From Oreohelix idahoensis (Eukaryota > Mollusca > Gastropoda > Stylommatophora > Oreohelicidae): a stretch of 64,000 nucleotides of DNA. Location: assembly GCA_024509875.1 (NCBI GenBank), contig JAMPIV010019843.1, positions 310,001 through 374,000 on the forward strand. The letters are read 5' to 3'. This document shows positions 51,397 to 61,340 of this stretch, in pieces. Below the pieces are notes generated by a model that had not been told where the DNA came from, searched no databases, and saw nothing but the letters and a program-made list of their open reading frames with translations. Both the position numbers and the translations under genes were made by a program. Position 1 is the stretch's first letter. Every line of letters begins with the position of its first letter.

Positions 51397-51841
51397 CTGA
51401 ATGGGCTATTATTATTATTATTATTTATTCTCTATTCCCTGGTCAAATCGTAAAGAGTAGGACATAAGGCGGATACCCTGGTAAAATTTACAAATTTAGG
51501 AAAACCTACCCACCATAAAAATACTTATAGAATGTCTCATTTCGGTTCTTGTGCGTTAATTCACCGCTAAAATCAAATTGTGGAAATGTATTACCCAAAC
51601 TTAGAACCGTACTTTTTCTTGACTGAAAAAGGTTGATATCACATTGTGATTTGGGAACGACAGACCCGCCCTCAACCCCCCCCCACCCTGTATTTTAAGT
51701 TTATAAACCAATAAAACGGTATTGAATCAGTTCTACAAGTTAACGGTACACAGGAAACAAGGGAAGTCGCTGCCGTTGACTTCTCTAACTGGGGAGACCA
51801 GTTTCCTTCCTCGCTGTCTTTTCCTTCCCTAACTCAAAGTC

Positions 51842-52190
51842 TAACCAGCTGTAAATGGGTACCTGACTCTGATCTTGAGTTAGAGAAGGCAACGGCAGCG
51901 AGGAAGGGAACAGGTGTCGCGCATCAGTCTAACCAGCTGTAAATGGGTACCTGACTCTGATCTTGAGTTAGAGAAGGCAACGGCAGCGAGGAAGGGAACA
52001 GGTGTCACGCATCAGTCACAGCATCACTCTGATCTTGAGTTAGAACCAGCGAGGAAGGGAAAAGGTGTCACGCATCTGACTCTGTAAATGGGTCTGATCT
52101 TGAGTTAGAGAAGGCAACGGCAGCGAGGAAGGGAACAGGTGTCACGCATCAGTCTAACCAGCTGTCAATGGGTACCTGACTCTGATAGGG
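51842..52190 (+). repeat. 88-base tandem array derived from a SINE body
   Basis: Two full 88-base units start at 51842 and 51930 (TAACCAGCTGTAAATGGGTA), followed by two shortened units to about 52190. Each contains TGATCTTGAGTTAGAGAAGG and GCGAGGAAGGGAACAGGTGT. The same phrases occur in the SINE at 55341 (TGATCTTGAGTTAGGGAAGG), and an inverted partial unit lies at 51750-51840. Array expansion after a SINE insertion is the simplest origin. Confidence 0.8.
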
Positions 52191-52203
52191 ACTTGAAAGC
52201 TGC

Positions 52204-52230
52204 TGATGATGATGATGATTATGATGACTA
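52204..52230. repeat. (GATGAT)n short microsatellite
   Basis: GAT trinucleotide run with one TTA interruption directly after the 88-base array. Confidence 0.8.
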
Positions 52231-52556
52231 GCAATTCCCTATACTTAAGGGTCTTTTATATTTGGACATGCGCCCTAATATAACCGACTAGGTTGAACGG
52301 GACGCGCCTCACCAAAACGAGACAAAAGTGTTAAAAAAAAAATTCGAGTAAGTTGTATTTTTTCCGGATTACAAAAAAAAAAGCAAAGGACGGACGGGGT
52401 GGGTAAGAGATTTGTGACGTCGCGTAAGGGAGTGGCAAAAAATGTCACCTAGACTGCGATTGGATTCAGGCGAGAAAAAAATAAAAAAATTGTAAGAAAA
52501 CAAATGTAAGAAATAGTACGGTTCTCGGTTTGGGTAATAAATTGCCACAAGACGGT

Positions 52557-52587
52557 GAATAAACACACAAGACTTGTGTGTTTATTC
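52557..52587. repeat. Perfect 15-base-arm palindrome at the junction of two elements
   Basis: GAATAAACACACAAG, one A, then its exact reverse complement. The arms are the outer tips of the right terminal repeat of the left element and the left terminal repeat of the right element, so the elements touch head to tail-end with a single spacer base. Confidence 0.9.
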
Positions 52588-52759
52588 CCCGGCAGATTAC
52601 AATAGTGGAAATTTCGAAGTCAAACCGATCACCGTACTTTTTCTTACATTTATTTTCATACCTTTTTTTTGCTTAAATTATGTGTCTTGGCGCGGCTTTG
52701 GAGCGGGACATCTTATCGTGCCATTTGTCATTTGATTGCGGTGTCCAGAGACGTGGAAA

Positions 52760-53629
52760 ATGAATTTACTGGAGGTGACAGATTTTAACAAAGAGAACTG
52801 TGTGAAATTTTTACAGGAACGAGGAATTATACACAAAGTCCGACTGTGTGCTAACAATCACCAGATGAGTTTGTCCTTGACAGTTCGCCAAGATCGTTAG
52901 AGATGTTACATATGTAAACAAGATATACCGCTTCGTTCTGGCACATGGTTACAGGGCGCACGTCTATACTTCAGGCAGATTATTCTGTTCATTTACTGTT
53001 GGAGTAAAGAGTTGACTAGCATTGATTTCTGTAAATCAGAGCTAGGAATTGCCAATCACGCTGTCATTAAATGGAACAGCAACCTCCGTGAGGTTTGTGC
53101 TAATGTACTCATTGCAAATCCCGCTGTAATTGGCGGTCCCAATACGACGGTAGAGATCGATGAAAGTGTGTTCACACGCAGAAAAAATAACGTCGGTCGT
53201 GTATTTCCACAGCAGTGGGTATTTGGTGGCATTTGTTGTGAAACAAGTGAGTGTTTCATGGTTCCAGTGCCGGACCGCTCAGCGGCTACACTTATGCCCC
53301 TTATCATAGCCAGCATTCGTCCTGGTACGACAGTTGTGTCTGATCAATGGCGCACATATAGTACCATTCAGAATTTGCCAGGTTTAACTCACCAAACGGT
53401 GAATCATTCTGCAAATTGTGTCGACCCAAATACAGGGGCAAATACGCAACGAATAGAGAGATTGTGGAAATCTGCGAAAGAACGCAACAAACGTCAGAAT
53501 GGAACACACAGACACATGTTAGATTCCTACATGTGTGAATTTTTGTGGCGACATCAGAATAAAGTTCGTCATTCAGACCCGTTCGACAATATCCTGCTTG
53601 ACATTGCAGAATTTTGGCCTCCTCTGTAA
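52760..53629 (+). pseudogene. ISXO2-like (IS1595/Merlin) transposase, one nonsense codon
   Basis: From the ATG at 52760 (MNLLEVTDFNKENC) the frame has a single interruption, TAG at 52898-52900, exactly where Trp of an RWRC-type motif is expected (DR-stop-RCYICK). It then runs to 53629, 289 codons in all. The N terminus has Cys/His pairs of a zinc ribbon and a helix region before LTSIDFCKSELG. The DDE catalytic triad is clear: TVEIDESVF, VVSDQWRTY, and ANTQRIERLWKSAKERN with the Glu. It would cut the terminal repeats and reinsert the element. An internal ATG at 53012 would skip the zinc ribbon. With only one stop this is the best preserved transposase in the window; family assignment rests on the motif set. 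Confidence 0.88.
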
Positions 53630-53705
53630 ATTATGCAGCTACGAACGAACATGTGTATGTCCTGATATGTGCCAAGCTTCAGCGATCTTTGGTGATCTGT
53701 TCCCC

Positions 53706-53996
53706 TCACGGTCCTTTTCAGGGCCCACAAAACTGCACCTACCACGGTCCTTTTCAGGGCCCACAAAACCCACAAAACTGCACCAACCACGGTCCTATTC
53801 AGGGCCCACAAAACCCACAAAACTGCACCTACCACGGTCCTATTCAGGGCCCACAAAACCCACAAAACTGCACCTACCACGGTCCTATTCAGGGCCCACA
53901 AAACCCACAAAACTGCACCTACCACGGTCCTTTTCAGGGCCCACAAAACTTCACCACGGTCCTGTTTAGGGCCCACAAAACCAACAAAACTGCACC
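53706..53996 (+). repeat. Tandem array with 45-base unit, seven units
   Basis: Units begin CACGGTCCTATTCAGGGCCC and include CACAAAACCCACAAAACTGC; four are full 45-base units and the outer ones are shortened. No unique spacers are present, so it is not a CRISPR. It lies just downstream of the transposase within the element. Frames through it are open only because 45 is divisible by three. Confidence 0.92.
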
Positions 53997-54117
53997 CTGG
54001 CAAGAAAGCCTTTATTTGTTTTCACCGCTGGGTGTGGAGGGCTGGGTGCAGAGAGCTGGGTGGGGAGTTGGTCCCCTCCCTCGCTATGCACTGATCCTTG
54101 TCAAATATTTACCTAAT

Positions 54118-54690
54118 CAGAGCCGGATTAACGTAGTAGCAAAAGTAGCATATGCTACGAGCCCCTTTCTTTTAGGGCCCAGCGCCAATAAATATGTACA
54201 TCATTTTTTGGTCATCTTCTAATACGAGCGTTAAACCAATGATCTTGTGATGTATGCCATCTTTAGCGCCTTTTCATTTGATGTCACGAAATTGTGAGAG
54301 AAAAAGCATAACAGGGTGACTTAGTGTGACTCTTTATTACTTTTATCTTAACTGTTTGCGGACAGAAGCAGTCATTTTCTTTGGATTTGTTGAAAGCCTG
54401 TACACCTTCTTTTCTGCTTCTACCTACCGGTGGGGTCTCCTTTCTACTGCATTATGTGCTGGCGGTAGTCATAATAAGTCCCATTTGCCCTTTGTGAAAA
54501 GACTGTCAGATACCAGGTTGTCCGCTTGGGCAGATGCGACAAAAACGTTTTCAAATGACCAGTGCTTCTCTGCAATCTTCTGACCAAGATTTGAATACAG
54601 CTTGTGCACTCTATGAATCCCTGCGGGGGTATATTCAAGCTATCCGGTCTACGAGACATGAGAAGGCGCTGAAGATGGATAGGATACACA
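54118..54690 (+). pseudogene. hAT transposon fragment with partial transposase
   Basis: CAGAGCCGGATTAAC at 54118 resembles the terminal repeat of many animal hAT elements. From about 54360 the translation reads VIFFGFVESLYTFFSASTYR and then PFVKRLSDTRLSAWADATKT, which matches the hAT domain of ZMYM-like and related transposases (LYxFFxxSxxRW, LSDTRWSAR). After a stop near 54583, frames can be joined weakly to RDMRR. No catalytic core is left and no right terminal repeat was found. It is nested in the Merlin-type element. Confidence 0.65.
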
Positions 54691-54729
54691 CTGAGCAAAC
54701 TTGCTTATAGCTTTACCAGGCAGTCCTTC

Positions 54730-54780
54730 GGGACGCGCCTCGCCAAGACGAGGCAAAAATTTTACATTAAAAATAATAAA
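54730..54780. repeat. Subterminal repeat shared with 52300-52335 and 44674-44710
   Basis: GGGACGCGCCTCGCCAAGAC followed by GAGGCAAAAATTTTAC. It marks the same distance (about 245-270 bases) from the right end in both neighbouring elements. Confidence 0.75.
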
Positions 54781-54983
54781 TAAACAATGACCCATGCTAT
54801 CACCCCTGCCTGCGAAAATGCATAATAGACTAACCCGCAACCCCTACTGCCAAATGTACAAACCCCGCCTGCAGGCGAATAAAAAAAAAGTTATTGTAAG
54901 AAAAAAATGTAAGAAATAGTACGGTGCTCGAATTGGGTAATAAATTGCCAAAATATTAATTTGACGGTGAATTAACGCACATG

Positions 54984-55340
54984 TACCCTGATTTCTATAT
55001 ACACGCACTGGGATTCTCGCTGGTGCTATGGATTTCGTGCACTATGCTGAGATCCTTCTTGTGTGATCTAAGGGAGGTGATTGGAGCACTGATGGAGTTC
55101 TCCGTGTGTAATGAAGATAGTCATTAAAACCAGATCCAAACCAAAACTAATTGTTAACAGGTTATGCAATCGTGTTTATTTTTTTTTTAAGAGGTTTTTT
55201 TTTTTTTAAATGGAGAATGACTCTATAACAGTCTCTGGAATGGTTCCAGACATGTGTGGACATAAGTGGAGGAGAATCTGAAACACCACTACATCTTTTA
55301 ATGTTAATAATTAGATTTAAATAAACCTACACAAGTGTTG
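54984..55340. other. Spacer, nothing recognised
   Basis: AT-rich sequence with T runs near 55180-55205. No coding motif. Confidence 0.35.
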
Positions 55341-55530
55341 AGCGTCCGATTGGCTAAGCGGTTTAGCGCTTTTCTGTCGCGTCACAGTTATTAGGTTCCA
55401 GGATCAAATGCTAGTAGCTCCAGTCTACTTGACTGATCTTGAGTTAGGGAAGGGATAAATAGCGAGGAAGGAAACTAGTCATCCCACCTCATAAAGCTGG
55501 ACAGTATGGTGAAGTCTCTAACACGTACCC
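55341..55530 (+). mobile_element. tRNA-derived SINE, degenerate B box
   Basis: AGCGTCCGATTGGCTAAGCGG gives an A box in TGGCTAAGCGG (55351-55361). The B-box position holds GGTTCCAGGATCAAATGC, an altered form. The body contains TGATCTTGAGTTAGGGAAGG, which is shared with the 88-base array at 51842. The 3' end is approximate. Confidence 0.62.
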
Positions 55531-55536
55531 CCTCTA

Positions 55537-55684
55537 CTGTAGTATCTGCTATGGGACTATCTTACATTAGTTACTGTAGTATCTGCTATGGGACTATCTT
55601 ACATTAGTTTCTGTAATATCTGCTATGGGATTATCTTACATTAGTTACTGTAGTATCTGCTATGGGACTATCTTACATTAGTGT
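55537..55684 (+). repeat. 37-base tandem array, four units
   Basis: Units start CTGTAGTATCTGCTATGGGA at 55537, 55574, 55611 and 55648 with two or three substitutions in the third. It follows the SINE directly. Confidence 0.93.
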
Positions 55685-56189
55685 TAACAGTTTTTTTTTT
55701 ATGAACACCCTGTATAAAATGCTGTTACACTAAATATTGTTTGAAAAATTTACTAAAATCGTCAAAGATTTCCACGAACAAAGGCAAAATGTAGAATTGT
55801 CCACATAAGTCAAACTCTCACACTTGAAAATTAGGCAGTGGGGTGAGACGTGTATGTTTACGTTCGTCAACGATGGTCGTCGTGGTCATGAACTGGATGA
55901 TAAGAAAAACAACATATGAAAATAACATAGGAATACAATGGGTATTAAACAAGCAAATAAAAGATTTTAATTTTGCAAAACACCAATGTCTGCAATCGTA
56001 TAAATAACAAAACATGCAGGAAATGACAAATAGATTTAGTAGTGGAAGCAGCGAAACAAGGTCATATATCGACGTAAACAAAACAGAGGTAGTTGTAATA
56101 CATAATAAGCAAACAGATCCCATGTTCCCTGTGGTTCCCAAGGTTCCCTTTATGAGACAAAGACAGATTAGGACTTCTGTTCCCTCGGG
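55685..56189. other. Spacer, nothing recognised
   Basis: AT-rich. The minus-strand frame 55818-56201 is Cys- and Phe-rich without any family motif, and I do not support it. Confidence 0.35.
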
Positions 56190-56310
56190 CATGTCGTACA
56201 AAGTGACTAATCTAAAGCTTTGCTTGGGACTGACAACTTCATCATGTAAAACAGATTGCTACACAAACCACGGCTTAAATAGAGCATGCCAATGCTCTTT
56301 GTGCAGGCTT
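56190..56310. repeat. Inverted partner of 57465-57575
   Basis: ATGTCGTACAAAGTGACTAA here corresponds to ATGTCGTACAAGGCTATTAA on the minus strand near 57535, and the following 90 bases also align, including CTTCATCATGTAAAAC against CTTCATCACGTAAAAC. The pair encloses the LINE tails and the SINE. Origin unknown. Confidence 0.6.
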
Positions 56311-56339
56311 CCTGGACAACAACAAATAATAACCAAAAG

Positions 56340-56560
56340 GCGACATGTAAATGGGTGCTTGAGTTGATTAGAAGGATTGAAAAGCTATGTCAAAACGACA
56401 AATGTGGAACTGATGACAAGAACCAGACAAGAGCTAGTGGAACATGGGATGAGAAGCAGAAGACGGCGATGGATAGGACACACGAAGAGGAAACCTGCTG
56501 ATAACATTACAACGCAGACCTTGTTCTGAAAACTCCACGTAAAAGAAGCACAAGTACTGT
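56340..56560 (+). pseudogene. LINE ORF2 tail fragment
   Basis: Joined frames read LIRRIEKLCQNDKCGTDD and MRSRRRRWIGHTKRKPADNI then TTQTLF. This corresponds to the LRRIEGLKW, MRRRRWRWIGHTLRRP and ITRQSLF segments of the nested minus-strand LINE at 47934-48360, so it is the same family in the opposite orientation. Two frameshifts at least. Confidence 0.7.
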
Positions 56561-56721
56561 TGATAAAAAAACAAAACAAACAAACAAAAGCAAAAACACA
56601 TAGATAAAAGGCTGCTGCAGTGAGTAAGGAAAATGAAAAGAAAGACAAAGATATACCTTGAGCTGATGAAACGAGAGAGAAAGACTTTGCATGAGTTTGG
56701 TGTAGGCATATACTCCTTAAA

Positions 56722-57020
56722 GCCGCGGTAGAGCAGTGGTTAGTGCACTGGTTTCCGAGCTCAGTGGCCCTTGGTTCGATCACCAGTTGAGATGGGATTG
56801 TTTTTACTGCAAACGGCTCCAAGGTCGACCCAGCCTTGTGATTTTGGTATCAGAGCAACTCTGGGAAGGTTAAAGGCAGCCGGCATGATGATGACTACGT
56901 CATCTCTAGTGTGCCGATAGTCAAGAAAATATGGTCCTAACCCCATATTCTCAATATGCCTCAATGGGCGTGTAACGGGATCCTTTACCTCTTTTTTTTT
57001 ATTTTATTTTTTTATATGTT
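56722..57020 (+). mobile_element. tRNA-derived SINE
   Basis: GCCGCGGTAGAGCAGTGG begins the tRNA-like head, with A box TAGAGCAGTGG (56729-56739) and B box GGTTCGATCAC (56773-56783). The body includes GGTATCAGAGCAACTCTGGG and GGCATGATGATGACTACGTC. It ends in a T-rich run rather than poly(A). The head differs from the SINEs at 29521 and 55341, so three SINE types are present. Confidence 0.8.
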
Positions 57021-57154
57021 CCTTCGAGAATGAATAGTGATGAAGAATATCTATTCTATACTTTGACTCAGAAAAATTGCATGTAGCCAGACTCTAAACA
57101 TTCGCTAGCAGATGCATGGGTGGCATCTTATGTATCAACTGGCCAGTTATAATA

Positions 57155-57310
57155 ACGAGCACAGACCTGTTGAATGTAGCCAGACATGCCATTGACTGCA
57201 ACTCACAGGGGAAAAGAAAAAAAATGGGGATACTTAGAAGAACATGGAGATGAAAAGTGGAAGAGGAAGCCAAGGTAGACCTCCTGTGCACCGGGGCCAG
57301 TTCAAAAATG
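57155..57310 (+). pseudogene. LINE ORF2 tail fragment
   Basis: NVARHAIDCNSQGKRKK followed in another frame by ILRRTWR and KVEEEAK corresponds to the QALDWNPQGKRKRGRPxxTWRRDLE tail seen in the nested LINE. It continues in the direction of the fragment at 56340, with the SINE between them, and may be the same copy split by that SINE. Confidence 0.55.
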
Positions 57311-57464
57311 CAACCCAAATTTGAAATTGATGGCAACCAAGAGTTTCCTAATGCATGTATCATTTTCCTTTTCCCTTTTTATGGAGCCACCAATGCTGTT
57401 TGTCCTTTTCCATGACGCCTACAACAAGCACTCTAATGCTCTTGCAGCGATCGTTTCCGTGGCA

Positions 57465-57575
57465 ATTCGTTTTACGTGATGAAGCTCCAAGCCTCAGGTA
57501 CAATCTCATATTAATAGCCTTGTACGACATTCTTAAAGGTGTAGCAGGTGTCTTATTCATTCTTTGTCTCATCAG
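57465..57575. repeat. Inverted partner of 56190-56310
   Basis: Minus strand reads ATGTCGTACAAGGCTATTAA and continues to align with the plus strand at 56190. The frame through it on the minus strand is not conserved as protein beyond scattered residues. Confidence 0.6.
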
Positions 57576-57639
57576 ATACCCCCCCCCCCCTCGGGGAACT
57601 ATGTTCGAGTGAGTGTACGCATGTATTTATGTCTATGAA

Positions 57640-59308
57640 TGTGTCATAAGAGGTTTTGATGTTACTAAATGTATAAGCTATCCTGGACAAATAGGTGTAT
57701 CAGAGGATACCAGGATAGTGCCAGATAAGAGACTGGTCTTATAAGAAATACCCCCTTCTCTGAAAAGAGCAAGGGTGTATAGACAATCAAGATGGGGTCA
57801 AGCTATGTAAGTTCTCAGAGTAGATGATGATGATCTCTGAGTCCCTAACCGCTACCTCTACTCATCCCAAATGATTTAGCTACGGGTCTAGGGGAAATGT
57901 ATTTACTTTATTTAATGATTAATTTCAAACAGAACTTCAACTTAATAAAAATTAATTAAGCAAGGCTGTATGAAAGTTTCTGTACAATTTAATGGACCTG
58001 AACCTCAATCTTTTGGGTCAGGAATTATTAAAATCAAGAAAGGTTATTTACATAATGAAATAAATAATTTGGAAACTTTGTTCCATTTCTTGTAAAGGGT
58101 GACTGGAATGACTACACGTACTGTTACTGTTCTTAATATTTATACTGCTACCAGTCTTACACTGCAAGGTCTACTACTTTCATCATCCCACAGTGGTTAA
58201 GTTTATTTGGGTGAATGAGTTTGGATGAATTATCATTGCCTTTCTAAAGGACTTATCTTCAGAATGTTGCTGCTACAATTCTTTGAATAGTAGTCAGGAT
58301 CACCAACTCTGTGACTCCTGGCTGAGAAGATGAGGTCTATCTCCAGTCTTTATAAAGAGCTCTCAACTCCCACACGCTCTTCTTCTCAAGTAACTGCAGC
58401 CACGAGGTAAATTTGTGATATAACCCTCAGGTAAATAAGTTCACACACACTCAAGCTGACTGGCTGTAAAAGGGTTCTTAGTCTGCACTACCAGTCCAAC
58501 CGGCAAAGGCCTTGGTCTACAGTCTTTTTGTATACGTCAGCTCAGTGTGATTTTTATGATTTCAATGGCGGAAAACTACAAAAGTTTGTTACTATTTATA
58601 GCAATACACCCAGCCAATTAGAGGAAAGTCAAAAAGTTAATTTTTGATTCTAGTATTTATGCGATTCCAAGCGTGTCTGTATGATCTGGCTAAATTTGAA
58701 CATTTTATATCATAGTTATTTGTAGACCGATTTTAATTATCAAAAGTGATAACCAAACGGCCATTTTTTCTCCATCGTTCTATATAGTTTGCATCTCCAT
58801 CTGGGTAATTTTTTTGTAATTAAATCTGGCCATACCCTGATGTGAAAATCTCACTAAATTAAATTTTCTACTAACATAAAAAATTTTTTATGAGGGAATC
58901 TTTATGTGTATATGTTAAGCAATATCAGCGCTATAATTTGAGATATCCCTTTCATTTTAATTATCTTTAGTTATTAAGAAATAAATTATCTACGTTCGGT
59001 CAAAAACACAAAATAGGCATTTATTTCTCGTCTACCAAAATTTTCTTACCACTACAAAATATGGAAACGATTTGATTGGTTGTTAAATTTATACTATGCT
59101 CTTCGATAATTTTTGGGGTGGGCGGTAACTTTTTACTTGTTTCTTATAAAAATTCAAATACACTAGATAAAGTGTTGGCGGTAAATTTGACTGGGCCCTC
59201 AGAAAAATTTCAAATACTGTAGTTATTTATAGATTTAAAAATACGATAGCTAGTTTGTTTTTGAGCGGGGAATTTGAGTGTGTTGTCATACGGATTCACT
59301 TCACTTCA
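57640..59308 (-). repeat. 3' LTR of the inverted Ty3-type element
   Basis: On the minus strand it begins TGAAGTGAAGTGAATCC right after the polypurine tract and ends near CTTATGACACA at 57640. The whole length aligns with 1345-3075. It is about 1.67 kb. The two LTRs differ much more than the two RT genes do, by eye, with many small indels. Confidence 0.85.
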
Positions 59309-59385
59309 TATCTCCCCCGTTAGAAAAGCGTGAACCACTAGTGCAGCTTTCATATCTGTATACAATCACGTTCAAATAGACTCCA

Positions 59386-60909
59386 CTATGTCTTAGTATG
59401 ATCCTGGATTCCTGCAGGTGGGTGCCTACTCAAGAAATCTGCCCTAACGTTCTGCGATCCAGGAATGTACTCAATGGTAAACGAGTATGGTTGTATGAGA
59501 AGAGACCATCTTAACAATCGTGCATTACCATGTTTTGCCTGGGCCAGAAAAACCAGTGGCTGATGATCGCTTTGCACCATGAATTGCCTACCATACAGAT
59601 AGATTTGGAATTTCTTTATTGCTCAGACTAAGGCTAAACACTCTTTTTCTATTGTGGAGTAATTTTTCTCCGCTTTGTTCAATTTGCGGCTGGCATAAGG
59701 AACTGGGTTCAATTCTCCGTCTGTGGTTGAGGACCTTTGTAACAACGGGGCTCCCAATCCCACATTACTAGCGTCCGTTCTCACCACAAATTCCTGACTC
59801 AAATCAGGTAACTTCAATATGGGCTAACTGGTGAGTTTCTGCTTCAGCTCATTATATGCCAGCTCACATTCTGCTGACCAATCTATTTTGTCTGGTTTTC
59901 CCTTACGAGTTAGATCTGTCAGAGGAGCACACACCGAGTTAAAATTCTGGATATATTTTTGGTAAAACCCACAAAGTGAGACAAAGGACCTCACATCTTT
60001 CTTAGTCTGTGGTCGGGGTGCTCTCTGTAATTTTTCTAAGTTCTTAGGATCAGGGATCATACTACCCTGATGTACAGTGTGTCACAGGAACTCCAATTCC
60101 TTGCATCCAATACAACATTTGGTGGGTCTAGCGGTCAGATTTGCCTTTCTGAATCTGTCAAATAACATATTTAGGGAGTCTAAATGTTCCTCAAATGTTT
60201 CAGTGGCAATGAGGATGTCATCCATGAAATTAGTAATACATGGATTTTTCAGGGGATCCAATAGTTTTCTCATCATTCTGGAAAACACACTCGGAGCATT
60301 CTTCAATCCAAAAGGCAACATGTTGAACTCATAGTGCCCATCCGAGGTGCTGAAGGGAAGATAAGGTCGAATTTCAGGCTTCACTGGAATCTGATAATAT
60401 CCCTTACTGAGATCTACTTTTGAAAAATACTTTGCCTTATTCAACCTGGCAAACAGATGATTAGTATCAGAAAATGGATCCATCTGACTTTCTGTGACAG
60501 CATTCAGTTTCCTATAATCTATGCACAGCCTATGTTCCCCAGAGGGTTTCCTCAACAATACCACACTGGAGCTATAAAAAGATTCACTGTGAGAAATAAT
60601 TCCTTCCTGTAATAGATAGTCTATCTCTCCTTTTAAAGCTTGCTCTTTAGCGAATGGGATAGTATAGGCTCTCATACAGATGGGTGTTGGGTCTAGCAAT
60701 TTCATATCATACTCCAACAAGTTGGTGTGCCCCGGTTTGTCCGTTAACACGTCTGTTTGATTCTCCAGAACATTCTGAATCTTCTCCCTCTGCCCTTTTG
60801 TCAGGTGATTGCTGACTTTTACATGTGCAGGAGTTTCGCAGGGTTTCAGTGGGTATTCATATGAGGTGAGAGGTTCATTTTTCATTTCAATGGCTATGGC
60901 CAAGGTCAT
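59386..60909 (-). pseudogene. Ty3-type (Gmr1-like) RT and RNase H, three nonsense codons
   Basis: The frame begins with ATG at 60909 (MTLAIAIEMKNEPLTSYEYP) and holds one reading frame to 59386. RT motifs are CIDYRKLNAVT, the SKVDLSKGYYQIPV segment, and catalytic FMDDIL. RNase H has [21 protein letters not shown] and RADFLSRH. Three in-frame stops break it: TGA for Gly before HTVHQG (60082), TAG for Lys in the LTSKPILKLP region (about 59820), and TGA for Trp after ECLALV (about 59620). No frameshift is needed. It is the inverted counterpart of 3-1268. An integrase tail lies directly upstream on the same strand, overlapping by the TAATG. Confidence 0.93.
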
Positions 60910-61330
60910 TAAAGTGCCCCTTCCAAAACTCTTCTATCATGGTATTTCTTGAGGAGTTTCACATGATAGACTTTTTCCGTTCCCTTTTTGTCTATCTTGT
61001 AATTAGTTCTAGATACCTTTTCCAGAACTGTGTATGGACCATGCCATCCTATCTGAAGTTTGTTGCTGCTGCCGGGTAACAGAAGAAGCACCTTCTCCCC
61101 AACAGCAAGCTCCCTATCCTTCTCTTTCCTGTTATAATACTCAGCAAGCTTCTTTCTGGCTTTTCTCAAATTATCATTTGCTAGTTTCCAGCAGTTTTTA
61201 ACCGAGAGGTCAACTCGTTCACATACTGATATGATGAGGTTACAGTCTCTTCTGCCTTCTCATCTGTCCATGTCCTCAATAAGGCTTCCAATGGACCTTT
61301 AATGGGCCGGCCAAATAACAAGGTTGCCGG
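60909..61330 (-). pseudogene. Integrase C-terminal part of the inverted Ty3-type element
   Basis: Minus-strand sequence reads STTGMAPATLLFGRPIKGPL and then TSSYQYVNELT, closely matching the integrase end at 12960-13110. After a frameshift it continues LRKARKKLAEYYNRKEKDRE, AVGEKVLLLLPGSSNKL and the GPYTVLEKVSRTNYKI fold that ends many Ty3 integrases, down to the stop at 60909. This stop overlaps the ATG of the RT frame (TAATG, bases 60911-60907). The catalytic core (two Asp and Glu) is not present upstream: similarity ends at about 61340. The position of integrase 5' of RT is the notable fact. Confidence 0.88.
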
Positions 61331-61340
61331 TGCCATTCCT

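Larger units (their letters stand above)
45735..51427 (+). mobile_element. Long APE-type LINE, nearly full length, with nested insertion
   Basis: The element has a structured 5' UTR (about 45735-46830), an endonuclease-RT coding region broken by stops, and a 3' end at an (ATT)n run (51406-51427). A 1.6 kb insertion (about 47018-48654) interrupts the endonuclease. The 5' limit is set by the point from which I recognise the UTR (TTGTAGTGAGGATAAGCTCT) and is approximate. A further small insertion at 45950-46080 may be present. Presence of a 5' UTR is unusual, as most LINE copies here are 5'-truncated. Confidence 0.75.
51548..52571. mobile_element. Non-autonomous inverted-repeat element carrying a tandem array
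   Basis: Left terminal repeat CTTGTGCGTTAATTCACCG at 51548; right terminal repeat is its near reverse complement ending AATAAACACACAAG at 52571. Inward, both ends share ATTACCCAAAC and GTACTTTTTCTT/ AAGAAATAGTAC, giving terminal repeats of about 75-80 bases. No transposase frame inside. The right 270 bases resemble the right end of the transposase-bearing neighbour, so it is probably mobilised by that family. Between the ends lies an 88-base tandem array. Confidence 0.72.
52573..54983 (+). mobile_element. IS1595/Merlin-type DNA transposon
   Basis: Left terminal repeat begins CTTGTGTGTTTATTC at 52573 and includes ACCGTACTTTTTCTTACATT near 52638. The right one, read on the other strand, begins GTGCGTTAATTCACCG near 54980 and includes ACCGTACTATTTCTTACATT. 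The element holds one transposase gene, a 45-base tandem array and a nested hAT piece. The terminal-repeat limit at the right is uncertain by a few bases. Merlin elements are the eukaryotic relatives of the IS1016/IS1595 transposases. Confidence 0.75.

Noticed and set aside
53706..53996. CRISPR-like array
   Set aside because: Units are contiguous without unique spacers, and the surroundings are eukaryotic transposon sequence.
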